Counted from the first letter of the stretch, positions 6,166 through 13,872 are shown. The stretch is DNA of 15,512 bases from JACCUZ01 sp038246575 (GCA_038246575.1 JBBRVU010000090.1:1-15512); one strand, 5' to 3'. Notes: generated by a model from the letters alone, not told the origin. Program-made: numbers and translations.

Positions 6166-8283
6166 GTGCCGGCTGGTGATCTGTTCGCCAGTGGGGGTGC
6201 GATGGGCCGAGCCATGGCTGGGCTGGACTGGGCAAGCACGACGCTCGGACCCGTCGAGCGGTGGTCGCCGACGCTGCGGACCCTGGTCGGGCTGTGCCTG
6301 ACCTCGCAGGCTCCGACCATGGTCGTGTGGGGGCCCGAGCACATCCAGCTCTACAACGACGCGCTGGCCCAGATGATCGGGCCGAAGCACCCAGGCGCAC
6401 TCGGGCGGCCCTATGCCGAGACGTTCGCCGAGATCTGGGACGACCTGCAGGGCCCGCTCCTGAGAAAGGTCTACGAGGACGGCGAGTCGGTCTACGTCGA
6501 GGACTCCCCGGTGTTCTTCCACCGACGGGTGCCCAACGAGGAGATGTTCTGGACGTTCTCCTGGAGCCCGGTCCGCGACGACGAGGGCCAGATCGCCGGC
6601 GCCTTCCACCCCGCAGCAGACGTCACCGGGCGCGTGGTGCTGGAACGCAGGCTGCGGCTGCTGCGCGACCTCGCCTCGTCGGCGGGCCAGGCCACCACCG
6701 TCCAGGACTGCCTTGAACGGGCGGCACTCGTCCTGTCCGCCGCGCCGGAGGACGTCCCGTTCTGCGCCTTCTACGTCCCGGAGATCGGCCACGAGGCGGG
6801 GGTCCCGACCGCAGCGCACCTGGCCGCCGCCTGCGGCATCCGGATGCCTGCCGCCGTCCTGCCGGTGGAGGTCGACCTGGTGCCCAGCAGCTTCTCCCGC
6901 TGGCCACTGACCGCGGCCGCCGAGACCGGTGAGGCTCAGGTCGTTGACGACCTGGATCTGTCCGGAGTCGAGTTCGACGGTGCGGCCTGGCCCGAGACGC
7001 CCAGCGCGGCGGTGGTGCTGCCCATCGCGCGACCCGATCGCCCGGCTCCCGCCGCGCTGCTGGTGGCCGGCGTCAGCCCACGTCGCGCGGTCGACGCTGA
7101 GCACCTGGACTTCCTCCGGCTGCTCGCCGGTCAGCTGGCCACAGCGCTGAGCACCGCGCGTCTGTTCGAGAACCAGCACCGCGTCGCCCTGACCCTGCAA
7201 CGGTCGATGCTCCCCCAGAGCGGCGGCGTCTTCGGCCTGGATGTGGCGGCCCGGTACCTGCCGGGATCGACCGAGGTGGAGGTCGGTGGCGACTGGTATG
7301 ACGTGATCAACCTGCCGGCCGGCCGGACCGCGGTGGTGATCGGCGACGTGATGGGACGTGGTGTACGCGCGGCCGCCGTGATGGGACAGCTGCGCGCTGC
7401 GGTGCGCGCCTACTCGCAGATGGACCTCTCACCCGAGCGGGTCCTGGACCTGCTGGACCGACTCGTCGAAGAGATGTCGACCGGTGCGACCGTGGGTCAG
7501 ATCGTGACGTGCATCTACGCCGTCTACGACTCCGCAGAGCAGAGCCTCGTCCTGGCCAACGCGGGTCACCCCCCAGCGGTGCGGCTGAGCGCCGACGGTG
7601 ACGTGACGTCCATGGACGGGCCGGTCGGGCCCCCACTGGGAGTCGGGGTCCATGACTATCAGTCCGAGACTCTTCCGTTCGCCGACGGGGACGGGTTGCT
7701 GCTCTACACCGATGGCCTCGTCGAGGCTCGCGGCGAAAGCCTGGACCGTGGCCTGGATCGACTGCTGCATGCTGTCGGTCAGGTCAACGACGGCGATCTG
7801 GAGCGTGTCGCCGATGCCGCCCTGACCGCCCGGGCGTCGCAGCGTCGCACCGACGACATCGCGGTCCTGGCCGTCAGGGTGCCGACCTCGAGTGATGACC
7901 GCGTGCGCGGTCACCTCGTCGAGCTGCGGGGTGTGCCGCGAGCGGCCCGGGTCGCGCGGCGAGCAGTCGACCGGATGCTCACTGCATGGGGGTTGCCGGA
8001 GCCGTTCGTGAAGAGCGCCGTCCTCGTCGCCGCCGAGCTCGTCACGAACGCCGTCACACATACGCCAGGGCCCCGACAGCTGCGCCTGCGCCTGCTTCCG
8101 GACAGGGTCGTGGTCGAGGTGACGGATGCGGACGAGCGGCCACCGCGCCGACTCTCGGCGGACGTCGGCGCCGAGGGTGGGCGCGGGCTCACGATCGTCT
8201 CAGCGCTGGCGAGCGACTGGGGTGTGCGACCCCTTGGCAGCGGAAAGGTGGTCTGGGCAGAGTTGGCTGTGGACCTGCCGTGA
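6166..8283 (+). CDS. PAS-GAF-PP2C (SpoIIE/RsbU) phosphatase with C-terminal HATPase (RsbW-like) domain
   Basis: This is a 705-residue partner-switching regulator. Residues 10-150 form a PAS domain of the 'TMVVWGPEHIQLYND' type, and 160-335 a GAF domain. Residues 345-575 are a PP2C phosphatase with metal-binding GGDWYD (374-379), GDVMGRG (393-399), ANAGHPP, YTDGLVEARG and TDDIAVLAV (D563, D564). The end is an HATPase_c domain with N-box ELVTNAVTHT (N628) and GRGLTIVSAL. Such hybrids dephosphorylate an anti-anti-sigma (STAS) protein and may also phosphorylate it or bind a sigma factor, but no STAS gene is in the window. The start is GTG 6166, 8 bases after the previous stop, with GAGGTGAG (6156-6163) as ribosome binding site. 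It is the last gene of the unit. Confidence 0.93.
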   Translation: MPAGDLFASGGAMGRAMAGLDWASTTLGPVERWSPTLRTLVGLCLTSQAPTMVVWGPEHIQLYNDALAQMIGPKHPGALGRPYAETFAEIWDDLQGPLLRKVYEDGESVYVEDSPVFFHRRVPNEEMFWTFSWSPVRDDEGQIAGAFHPAADVTGRVVLERRLRLLRDLASSAGQATTVQDCLERAALVLSAAPEDVPFCAFYVPEIGHEAGVPTAAHLAAACGIRMPAAVLPVEVDLVPSSFSRWPLTAAAETGEAQVVDDLDLSGVEFDGAAWPETPSAAVVLPIARPDRPAPAALLVAGVSPRRAVDAEHLDFLRLLAGQLATALSTARLFENQHRVALTLQRSMLPQSGGVFGLDVAARYLPGSTEVEVGGDWYDVINLPAGRTAVVIGDVMGRGVRAAAVMGQLRAAVRAYSQMDLSPERVLDLLDRLVEEMSTGATVGQIVTCIYAVYDSAEQSLVLANAGHPPAVRLSADGDVTSMDGPVGPPLGVGVHDYQSETLPFADGDGLLLYTDGLVEARGESLDRGLDRLLHAVGQVNDGDLERVADAALTARASQRRTDDIAVLAVRVPTSSDDRVRGHLVELRGVPRAARVARRAVDRMLTAWGLPEPFVKSAVLVAAELVTNAVTHTPGPRQLRLRLLPDRVVVEVTDADERPPRRLSADVGAEGGRGLTIVSALASDWGVRPLGSGKVVWAELAVDLP

Positions 8284-8334
8284 CCAAGCTGCGATGGGTG
8301 TGACCGACCTCACCGCAGATCGCTTGCTCTCCGC

Positions 8335-8369
8335 TTGCAATTGCTAGCAACGTTGGCGACACTCGTGGA
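8335..8369 (+). promoter_or_regulatory. Leaderless promoter of the Xre regulator, with spacer operator
   Basis: TTGCAA (8335-8340) and GACACT (8358-8363) are separated by 17 bases, and six bases later comes the GTG at 8370, which lacks a Shine-Dalgarno. The first ten bases of the spacer, TTGCTAGCAA (8341-8350), form a perfect palindrome, a good place for a repressor. Autoregulation by the Xre protein is inference. Confidence 0.55.
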
Positions 8370-8822
8370 GTGACATCGTTGAAGGTCTCCTCGCTGGGTG
8401 AGTACATCCGCGAGCAGCGCGAGACGGCGCAGGTCTCTCTGCGCCAGCTGGCGACGACCGCCGGCGTGTCCAATCCCTATCTCAGCCAGATCGAGCGGGG
8501 CATCCGTAAACCGAGCGGCGAGATCCTGGCGCAGATCGCCAAGGGCCTGCGCATCTCGGCGGAGACGCTGTACGTGCGAGCCGGGTTGCTCGAGGAGCGC
8601 CCGGGCGGGGGTCACAGCGATGTGGTCGCGGCACTGCTCGCCGATGACGCGATCAGCGACCGGCACCGCCGGACCTTGATCGACATCTACGAGTCGTTTC
8701 GCGCCGAGCACGCCACCAAGCCCACCGCCACCAAGAAGACCACCACCAAGAAGACCGTGAGCAAGAGGTCCGGCACGACGGGACAGCGGTCGACGCAATC
8801 GTCGAGGAGGACGAGAGCATGA
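8370..8822 (+). CDS. Xre-family helix-turn-helix regulator with basic C-terminal tail
   Basis: This 150-residue protein starts with an HTH_3/Xre domain (about 9-66): LGEYIREQRE, LRQLATTAGVSNPYLSQIERG as the helix-turn-helix, and KPSGEILAQIAKGL. Residues 68-110 form a second helical part that may mediate dimers. From residue 113 to the end the sequence is Lys/Thr/Ser/Arg-rich with TTKK repeats, resembling the tail of the next protein. GTG 8370 is chosen over TTG 8379 because of promoter spacing. The stop overlaps the following ATG (ATGA), so the two are coupled. In M. tuberculosis an HTH regulator gene (Rv0474) also lies directly before hbhA; orthology is likely from position but not proven here. 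Confidence 0.87.
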   Translation: MTSLKVSSLGEYIREQRETAQVSLRQLATTAGVSNPYLSQIERGIRKPSGEILAQIAKGLRISAETLYVRAGLLEERPGGGHSDVVAALLADDAISDRHRRTLIDIYESFRAEHATKPTATKKTTTKKTVSKRSGTTGQRSTQSSRRTRA

Positions 8823-9433
8823 ATCTGACCACCATCACCCGGAGCAAGCCGTTCTACGTGGCCGCCGGCGCGGGAGACCTCGCTGTGAAGACCGCCCGCG
8901 AGATCTCGGCCAAGCTGGACAAGGCACGTTCGACCGCGCTCAGCGTCGACCGTGACGACGTCACCAAGGCCGTCTCCACCCTGCAGACCGAGGCCGTCTC
9001 GCTGCCCGCCAAGGCCCAGACGGCTGCCGTGAGCGCTGCCGTCGAGGTCGCGGACCGCGCCGACGCCGTCTACGGCGAGCTCCTGACCCGCGGCCGCAGC
9101 GTCGTCGGCCGGATCCGTCGCCAGCAGGCCACCCAGGACCTCAAGCGCGACGCCGGCACTACTGTGCGCCGCACCAAGGCCGCGAAGACCACCGCCCGAT
9201 CAGGCGCCTCGGACACCGCCAGCGCGGCGAAGGGCACCGCCACCACGGCCAAGAAGTCGGCCGCCAAGGCGACGCGCCGCACGAAGACCGCCGCCAAGCG
9301 GACCAGCACCACGGCGCGCAAGCGGACCGCGACGACCCGCAAGACGACCAAGTCGGCGACCACGTCGGCTCGCAAGACCGCCAAGTCCGCGGCCAGGGCC
9401 ACCTCGGCCGGCGCCAAGAAGGTCGGCAACTGA
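8819..9433 (+). CDS. HbhA-like protein: helical domain plus Lys/Ala/Thr-rich tail
   Basis: The 204-residue protein has the layout of mycobacterial heparin-binding haemagglutinin. The N-terminal PFYVAAGAGDLAV parallels the HbhA segment PLLAALGAADLAL, a coiled-coil-like region covers about 25-110, and YGELLTRGRSVVGRIRRQQ is close to the HbhA segment YNELVERGEAALERLRSQQ. From about 113 the tail is a histone-H1-like array of Lys, Arg, Ala and Thr. HbhA is surface-exposed and binds sulfated glycans; here nucleic-acid or polyanion binding is equally possible. No signal peptide is visible. The ATG overlaps the Xre stop. It has no matching TTTT-type terminator. Confidence 0.85.
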   Translation: MNLTTITRSKPFYVAAGAGDLAVKTAREISAKLDKARSTALSVDRDDVTKAVSTLQTEAVSLPAKAQTAAVSAAVEVADRADAVYGELLTRGRSVVGRIRRQQATQDLKRDAGTTVRRTKAAKTTARSGASDTASAAKGTATTAKKSAAKATRRTKTAAKRTSTTARKRTATTRKTTKSATTSARKTAKSAARATSAGAKKVGN

Positions 9434-9534
9434 CCCACAGCGTCACCCTGCGTTGACCCGCGGCCCGTCCCGGCAGCCTCGTGCGGCACTGTCCATCTGT
9501 GCGCAGCACGATCGCCCGGGGCGGGCCGCGCGTC

Positions 9535-9546
9535 TACGCTGGGGGG
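9535..9546 (+). promoter_or_regulatory. Possible -10 element before DUF2516 gene
   Basis: TACGCT (9535-9540) is followed after six G residues by ATG 9547. This is the same six-base distance as at 1645, 8358 and 11020. The G-run could instead act as a crude ribosome binding site. No good -35 is seen. Confidence 0.4.
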
Positions 9547-9870
9547 ATGGACATCCTCGGACCGGTGCAGTCGTTCGTCCTGCTCATCCTCGGCGTCGGG
9601 TCGCTGCTGCTCACCGGGTTCGCCGCCTTCGATGCCCTGCGCCGCAAGGGGTCGCTGTTCCCCCATGTCGGTCGGCTGACCAAGCCGGTGTGGCTGGGCA
9701 TCCTTGCCGCCGCGTTCCTCATCTCCATCGTGTCCTTCGGCTACTCCACGCTGGGCCTGCTCAACGTCCTCGGGGTGATCGGCGCCGGTGTCTACCTGGC
9801 CGAGGTCCGGCCCAAGCTCAAGCAGCTCAGCGGCGGCTCGGGCAGCGACAGCGGCTACGGCTCGTACTGA
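9547..9870 (+). CDS. DUF2516 family membrane protein
   Basis: This small membrane protein of 107 residues has three likely transmembrane helices (7-30, 47-65, 69-87). The loop between helices 1 and 2 ends in the family signature LTKPVWLGIL (44-53), and the C-terminal tail is cytoplasmic-looking (KPKLKQ-type, then Gly/Ser/Tyr-rich). It matches the Rv0476-type family that follows hbhA in mycobacteria. Function is unknown. ATG 9547 is preferred to the upstream GTG 9481, whose extension (Arg-rich, no hydrophobicity) does not look coding and would span the -10. It lies 113 bases after the HbhA-like gene and 4 bases before alaX. Confidence 0.88.
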   Translation: MDILGPVQSFVLLILGVGSLLLTGFAAFDALRRKGSLFPHVGRLTKPVWLGILAAAFLISIVSFGYSTLGLLNVLGVIGAGVYLAEVRPKLKQLSGGSGSDSGYGSY

Positions 9871-9874
9871 CGCG

Positions 9875-10615
9875 GTGGCCACAGACCATCACGGGCGAAC
9901 CGCGCGGCTCGAGCTCGCCGACCAGACCTTGCGCGAGTGGGAGGCGACCGTCCTGGACGCTTCGCCCGAGGGCCTCGTCCTCGACCGGTCGGCGTTCTAC
10001 CCCGGCGGCGGCGGGCAGCCGCCGGATCACGGCACCCTGCTCTGGGGCGGCACACAGACTCGCATCGTCGGTGCCCGCCGCGGCGAGGACCTCGTGCTGG
10101 TGCCGGCAGAGGGCGATCCCCTGCCACCGGTCGGGACGCAGGTGCGCGGCGCGATCGAGGACGAGCGACGCACCGCGCTGATGCGCACCCACTCCGGGCT
10201 GCACCTGCTCTCCGGCGTCGTCCTCCGTGACTTCGGCTGCCTCGTCACCGGTGGGAACATGGAGCCCCTGCAGGCCCGGATGGACTTCAACCTGCCGGAC
10301 GTGCCCGAGGGCTTCAAGGAGCGGGTGGCCGAGGCGTGCGCGGCCGAGATCGCCGCGGATCGTGCGATCGAGGTGAGCACCTTGCCGCGCGCCGAGGCCT
10401 TCGCCACCCATCCGGACCTGATCCGGACCGCCACCGACCTGCTGCCACCAGACCTCGAGGTCGTGCGCATCGTCGACATCGTCGGGCTGGACACCCAGGC
10501 CGACGGCGGCACCCACGTCACCTCGACGCGCCAGGTCGGCCGGATCGACGTGGTCAAGGTCGAGAGCAAGGGCAAGGGATTCCGCCGGCTCCGCGTCCGG
10601 CTCACCGACAGCTGA
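9875..10615 (+). CDS. AlaX-type alanyl-tRNA editing protein
   Basis: This 246-residue protein is a free-standing relative of the AlaRS editing domain, which hydrolyses Ser-tRNA(Ala) or Gly-tRNA(Ala). The beginning carries AFYPGGGGQP, then a zinc-type HSGLH motif (H106, H110), GGNMEPLQARMDF, and DGGTHV (D210-H214). In AlaRS and many AlaX proteins the fourth motif is CGGTH, so the Cys ligand is replaced by Asp here; the His is kept. The GTG at 9875 follows the DUF2516 stop by 4 bases, so the genes are likely cotranscribed. An in-frame start at 9788 would lie inside DUF2516 and is not supported. The 3' end converges on the cupin gene, 20 bases away. Confidence 0.9.
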   Translation: MATDHHGRTARLELADQTLREWEATVLDASPEGLVLDRSAFYPGGGGQPPDHGTLLWGGTQTRIVGARRGEDLVLVPAEGDPLPPVGTQVRGAIEDERRTALMRTHSGLHLLSGVVLRDFGCLVTGGNMEPLQARMDFNLPDVPEGFKERVAEACAAEIAADRAIEVSTLPRAEAFATHPDLIRTATDLLPPDLEVVRIVDIVGLDTQADGGTHVTSTRQVGRIDVVKVESKGKGFRRLRVRLTDS

Positions 10616-10635
10616 GCCGCGGCCGACCGAGCGAA

Positions 10636-11013
10636 TCAGACGTCGTCGGGGCCGTCGACGTTGACGGTCGGCGGCCCGTCACCGCCGCGCGCGATCACTG
10701 CGGTCGCCGGCTGGTCGGTGGGGTTGGACTCGCGATGTACGGCGTGCGCGGGCACGTGGATGAAGTCACCCGGTCCGGCGTCGACCAACCCCGCCCCGCC
10801 CGGGCCGAACTCCAGGCGCATCGCGCCCGACACGACGTAGAGGCTGGTCTCGTGCTCGCCGTGGTGATGCCACCCCGAGGCTGCACCCGGTTCGGTGTGC
10901 ACCAAGCCGGCCCACAGGCCGGGAGCGTTGATGGCGAGCTTCCGGCGCATCCCGGGCGTGGGGTCGGCGTCGGTGAGCGAGTCGGGCGAGATCACCCGGA
11001 CGGGTTCGGTCAT
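10636..11013 (-). CDS. Cupin domain protein
   Basis: This 125-residue single-domain cupin carries both sequence motifs. Motif 1 has G43, H49, H51 and E55; motif 2 has G82, P88, H93 and N97, fitting G(X)5HXH(X)3E and G(X)5PXX(X)2H(X)3N. A metal site is therefore intact. The substrate is unknown: cupins range from dioxygenases to ligand binders. The ATG at 11013 is chosen over an in-frame GTG at 11130 because a -35/-10 pair lies just upstream at leaderless spacing and the extra 39 codons do not look like cupin. It converges with the AlaX gene. Confidence 0.88.
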   Translation of the reverse strand: MTEPVRVISPDSLTDADPTPGMRRKLAINAPGLWAGLVHTEPGAASGWHHHGEHETSLYVVSGAMRLEFGPGGAGLVDAGPGDFIHVPAHAVHRESNPTDQPATAVIARGGDGPPTVNVDGPDDV

Positions 11014-11048
11014 GCCCCGAGCCTGCGGGGGGGCCCGGAGCGGGTCAA
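11014..11048 (-). promoter_or_regulatory. Leaderless promoter for the cupin gene
   Basis: On the minus strand TTGACC (11048-11043), 17 bases, CAGGCT (11025-11020) and 6 bases lead straight to the ATG at 11013. The -35 is close to the actinobacterial TTGACA consensus and the spacer length is ideal; the -10 is poorer. No Shine-Dalgarno precedes the ATG. Confidence 0.6.
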
Positions 11049-11130
11049 GCGGTTCCTCTGCTGACCAGGGCAAGAGGCGTCGCTTGGCCTCCCGGGTGAG
11101 AACGACCTCGGGATCGGGCAGGCCGGCCAC

Positions 11131-11471
11131 GTGGAGCTCGTGACGGTCCAGGGCGACACCACCGGTTGCCGGCGCGCTGGGTCATCCACACCGTCGGCCC
11201 AGTCCACTCCAGGACCGAGGACCGCTCGACGACCCTGGCGGCCGCCCGTCGCGAGTCGTTGCTCGTCGCGGAGGACCTCGGCGCGGCCACTTTGCGCGAG
11301 CACCTGCCGGCCTCGGTGCGTGAGGTGCGCTTCGTGCTGTTCGGTGCGGCGACGTACGACGTGTTCCGTCTTGCGCTGACGATCTGCGAAACGCTGGCTG
11401 GGGGCGACCGACCGGGCCGTCGACCGACTATTCGCGAGCGGATCATTCCTGACACGCCAGCCGGCGGCTAG
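11131..11471 (+). pseudogene. Decayed macro-domain (ADP-ribose hydrolase-type) gene
   Basis: Pieces of a macro domain can be read. GTG 11131 starts VELVTVQGDTT, like the family N-terminus VVQGDIT. The next piece, in another frame from about 11166, reads LPARWVIHTVGPVHSRTED, and a third is ASVREVRFVLFGAATYDVF. Missing are the VNAANSSLxGGGGVDGAIH loop that holds the ADP-ribose and the AFPAISTGVYGYP loop. The first junction also changes frame, with CACCGGTTG reading as HRL before PARW. This pattern indicates two internal deletions and a lost frame. The region between cupin and the VOC gene (11014-11515) holds nothing else I recognise. Confidence 0.72.
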
Positions 11472-11515
11472 CCTTGCGGCGAACAGCTGCTTCCACGTGA
11501 CCGGAGGTAACCGCC

Positions 11516-11896
11516 ATGAGCGGTCGTGTCGTGCACTTCGAGATTCCGGCCGACGATCCCGAGCGGGCACAGGAGTTCTACCGGACCGCGTTCGGCTGGG
11601 CCGTCAACTCGATGCCCAACATGGGATACGCAATCCTGACTACAACGCCAACCGACGAGCGGGGGGCGCCAGCAGAGCCTGGGGCGATCAACGGCGGCAT
11701 GCTCAGGCGTGAGTCGCCGGTGACCGCTCCGGTCGTCACCGTCGAGGTGGACGACATCGACCAAGCGCTGAAGACGATTGATTCCCTCGGTGGCTCGACT
11801 GCTCGGGAGAAGTTGCCCGTCGGCGACATGGGGTTCGCCGCGTACTTCACCGACTGCGAGGGCAACCTGCTGGGGCTCTGGGAGAACGCCGGCTGA
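11516..11896 (+). CDS. VOC family (glyoxalase/bleomycin resistance fold) protein
   Basis: This is a 126-residue vicinal-oxygen-chelate domain with two beta-alpha-beta-beta-beta halves. The first half begins RVVHFEIPADDPERAQEFYRT with H7 and the FGW motif, and the second has VTVEVDDIDQALKTIDSLGG followed by DCEGNLLGLWE, with the Glu as a metal ligand candidate. The substrate is unknown. Such single-domain VOC proteins are often annotated as glyoxalase-like. The ATG is set by a strong GGAGG (11503-11507) 8 bases upstream. A possible -10 TAGCCT lies at 11469-11474. It is monocistronic, because GH15 begins 140 bases later. Confidence 0.92.
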   Translation: MSGRVVHFEIPADDPERAQEFYRTAFGWAVNSMPNMGYAILTTTPTDERGAPAEPGAINGGMLRRESPVTAPVVTVEVDDIDQALKTIDSLGGSTAREKLPVGDMGFAAYFTDCEGNLLGLWENAG

Positions 11897-11948
11897 CTCC
11901 GGCTCGCGCTGCGGCCCGCCCCGGGCCCGTCTCTTGGCCGCGCCGAGG

Positions 11949-11990
11949 CCGGTTGCGTAACGTCGTACGTAACGTCCGAGGCGCAACCGG
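11949..11990. repeat. Inverted repeat enclosing a 12-bp direct repeat, upstream of GH15
   Basis: CCGGTTGCG (11949-11957) and its reverse complement CGCAACCGG (11982-11990) flank 24 bases. Inside, CGTAACGTC occurs at 11956-11964 and again at 11968-11976, exactly 12 bases apart. The block is 47 bases before the GH15 ATG. It could be an operator for two repressor dimers; a function is not proven. Confidence 0.6.
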
Positions 11991-12036
11991 GACTGCTGCC
12001 AAGCCCCGGTACGTCATCTCCGAAGCGGAGCCTGTC

Positions 12037-13872
12037 ATGTCCACGACCCCGATCGCCGACCACGCTCTTCTCTCCGACCGCCATTCCAGCGCACTGGTGG
12101 ACACGAGCGGCTCGGTCGAGTGGCTGAGCTTCCCCCGGTTCGACTCCCCGTCTGTGTTCGGCCGGCTGCTCGGGATGGAGGCGGGCCACTGGCAGGTCCG
12201 CCCGGCCGGGGACTGGACGAGCAACCGGCGCTACGTCGAGCGCAGCCTCGTCCTCGAGACGACGTTCACGACAGCTTCCGGCACGGTGGTGGTGACCGAT
12301 CTGCTGGCGCTGGGGGAGGACAACGGGGGCCACCGACTGGGCACCGACGTGCCGCACCTGTTGGTCCGCCGGGTCGTTTGCACACAGGGGACGGTGGAGA
12401 TCGAGGTCGACTACCGGCCCCGCCCGGAGTACGGACTCGTCGTGCCGCTGCTCGCGGCGGTCGAGGGCGGCGTGACCGCGCGCGGCGGCGCCGAGTGGCT
12501 CGTCCTGACCTCGCCGGTGGCGCTCGAGCTGGCAGGAGGAACCGGCACCGGGTCGCTCCGTCTGGCCGAGGGCGACACCCTGCATCTCGCCCTGCATCGC
12601 TCGACCCTGGAGGAGACGGCGGCCCGGGTCTGGACCCAGTCGGAGCTCACCGAGGTCGTGGACCGCACCATCGAGGCCTGGCAGTCGTGGTCGGACCTGC
12701 ACCAGTCCTACGACGGGCCGTGGGCCGACCTGGTCCAGCTGAGCGGTCGGGTCCTGCAGGGGCTGTCCTTCCAGCCAAGTGGCGCCGTGATCGCCGCGGC
12801 GACCACCTCGCTCCCGGAGGGAATCGGGGGCGAGCGCAACTGGGACTACCGCTACTCCTGGGTCCGGGACTCCAGCTTCGCGATGGAGGCTCTGTGGGTG
12901 GCTGCCTGCCCCGACGAGGCCGACGACTTCTTCGCGTTCATGACGACAGCTGCGGCGTCCGGCGTCGGCCCGGGCAAGGCGCTGCAGATCATGTTCGGCG
13001 TCGGCGGTGAGCACGACCTGACCGAGCGCGAGCTGCCGCACCTCGAGGGCTGGAGGGACAGCAGCCCGGTCCGTGTCGGCAACGGCGCGTGGGACCAGGC
13101 CCAGATCGACGTCTACGGCGAGCTGCTCGGCGCTGCCCACCGGCTGGCCGACCAGCTCAGCGACCTCGACGACCAGACCAAGGCGTTCCTCGCCGCCTGT
13201 GCCGACGCCGCCGCCGAGCGCTGGGTGGAGGAGGACCAGGGCATCTGGGAAGTGCGCGGGGACCCGCAGCACTTCCTGTACTCCAAGGTCATGTGCTGGG
13301 TCGCTCTGGACCGGGCAATCTCGCTGGCTGACCACATTGACGCGACGCACCGGGTGAAGGACTGGACCCGGGTCCGTGACCAGATCCACGAGATGGTCGT
13401 CCGGGACGGCTGGAGCGATGAGGCCAAGGCGTTCACGCAGTACGTGGGCTCCGACGCGCTGGACGCCTCGAACCTGATGATGGCCATCGTCGGGTTCCTG
13501 CCGGCCGACGACCCTCGGATGCTCGCGACCATCGACGCCACCGAGGAGCGGCTCACCGACGACCGGGGACTCGTCTACCGCTACCGCACCGAGGGCGGCG
13601 TCGACGGGCTCGCCGGCGAGGAGGGCACGTTCCTGCTGTGCACGTTCTGGCTGGCCCAGGCGTTCGCCCTCTCCGGCCAGGTCGAGCGCGCGGAAGCCGT
13701 CTTCGAGCGGGCCATCGCGTTCGTCAACGACGTCGGGCTGCTGGCCGAGGAGGTCGACCCCGAGACGGGCGAGCTGCTGGGCAACTTCCCGCAGGCGTTC
13801 AGCCACATCGGCCTGGTGAACGCTGCCTGGGCGATCAGCGAGGCACGACGTCTTGCGGCGGCGGCCGGCTGA
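12037..13872 (+). CDS. Glycoside hydrolase family 15 protein (trehalase/glucoamylase-like)
   Basis: This 611-residue protein resembles the bacterial GH15 trehalases and glucoamylases of actinobacteria. Residues 1-220 form the N-terminal beta-sandwich (IADHALLSDRHSSALVD...), and an (alpha/alpha)6 barrel follows. The barrel carries RNWDYRYSWVRDSSF (267 onward), EEDQGIWEVRG with the general acid E405, and LLAEEVD with the base near E571, then GNFPQAFSHIGLVN. It probably cleaves alpha-glucosidic bonds (trehalose, dextrins) by inversion; no secretion signal is visible, so cytoplasmic trehalose or dextrin turnover is likely. ATG 12037 is chosen because the family N-terminus starts there and AAGCGGAG lies 6 bases upstream; an upstream GTG-type start at 11953 would run into the repeats. 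Trehalase versus glucoamylase cannot be settled by eye. Confidence 0.9.
   Translation: MSTTPIADHALLSDRHSSALVDTSGSVEWLSFPRFDSPSVFGRLLGMEAGHWQVRPAGDWTSNRRYVERSLVLETTFTTASGTVVVTDLLALGEDNGGHRLGTDVPHLLVRRVVCTQGTVEIEVDYRPRPEYGLVVPLLAAVEGGVTARGGAEWLVLTSPVALELAGGTGTGSLRLAEGDTLHLALHRSTLEETAARVWTQSELTEVVDRTIEAWQSWSDLHQSYDGPWADLVQLSGRVLQGLSFQPSGAVIAAATTSLPEGIGGERNWDYRYSWVRDSSFAMEALWVAACPDEADDFFAFMTTAAASGVGPGKALQIMFGVGGEHDLTERELPHLEGWRDSSPVRVGNGAWDQAQIDVYGELLGAAHRLADQLSDLDDQTKAFLAACADAAAERWVEEDQGIWEVRGDPQHFLYSKVMCWVALDRAISLADHIDATHRVKDWTRVRDQIHEMVVRDGWSDEAKAFTQYVGSDALDASNLMMAIVGFLPADDPRMLATIDATEERLTDDRGLVYRYRTEGGVDGLAGEEGTFLLCTFWLAQAFALSGQVERAEAVFERAIAFVNDVGLLAEEVDPETGELLGNFPQAFSHIGLVNAAWAISEARRLAAAAG

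Noticed and set aside
11014..11130. Upstream GTG extension of the cupin gene
   Set aside because: The added 39 residues match no cupin, lack a ribosome site, and would overlap the promoter; ATG 11013 has good leaderless spacing.
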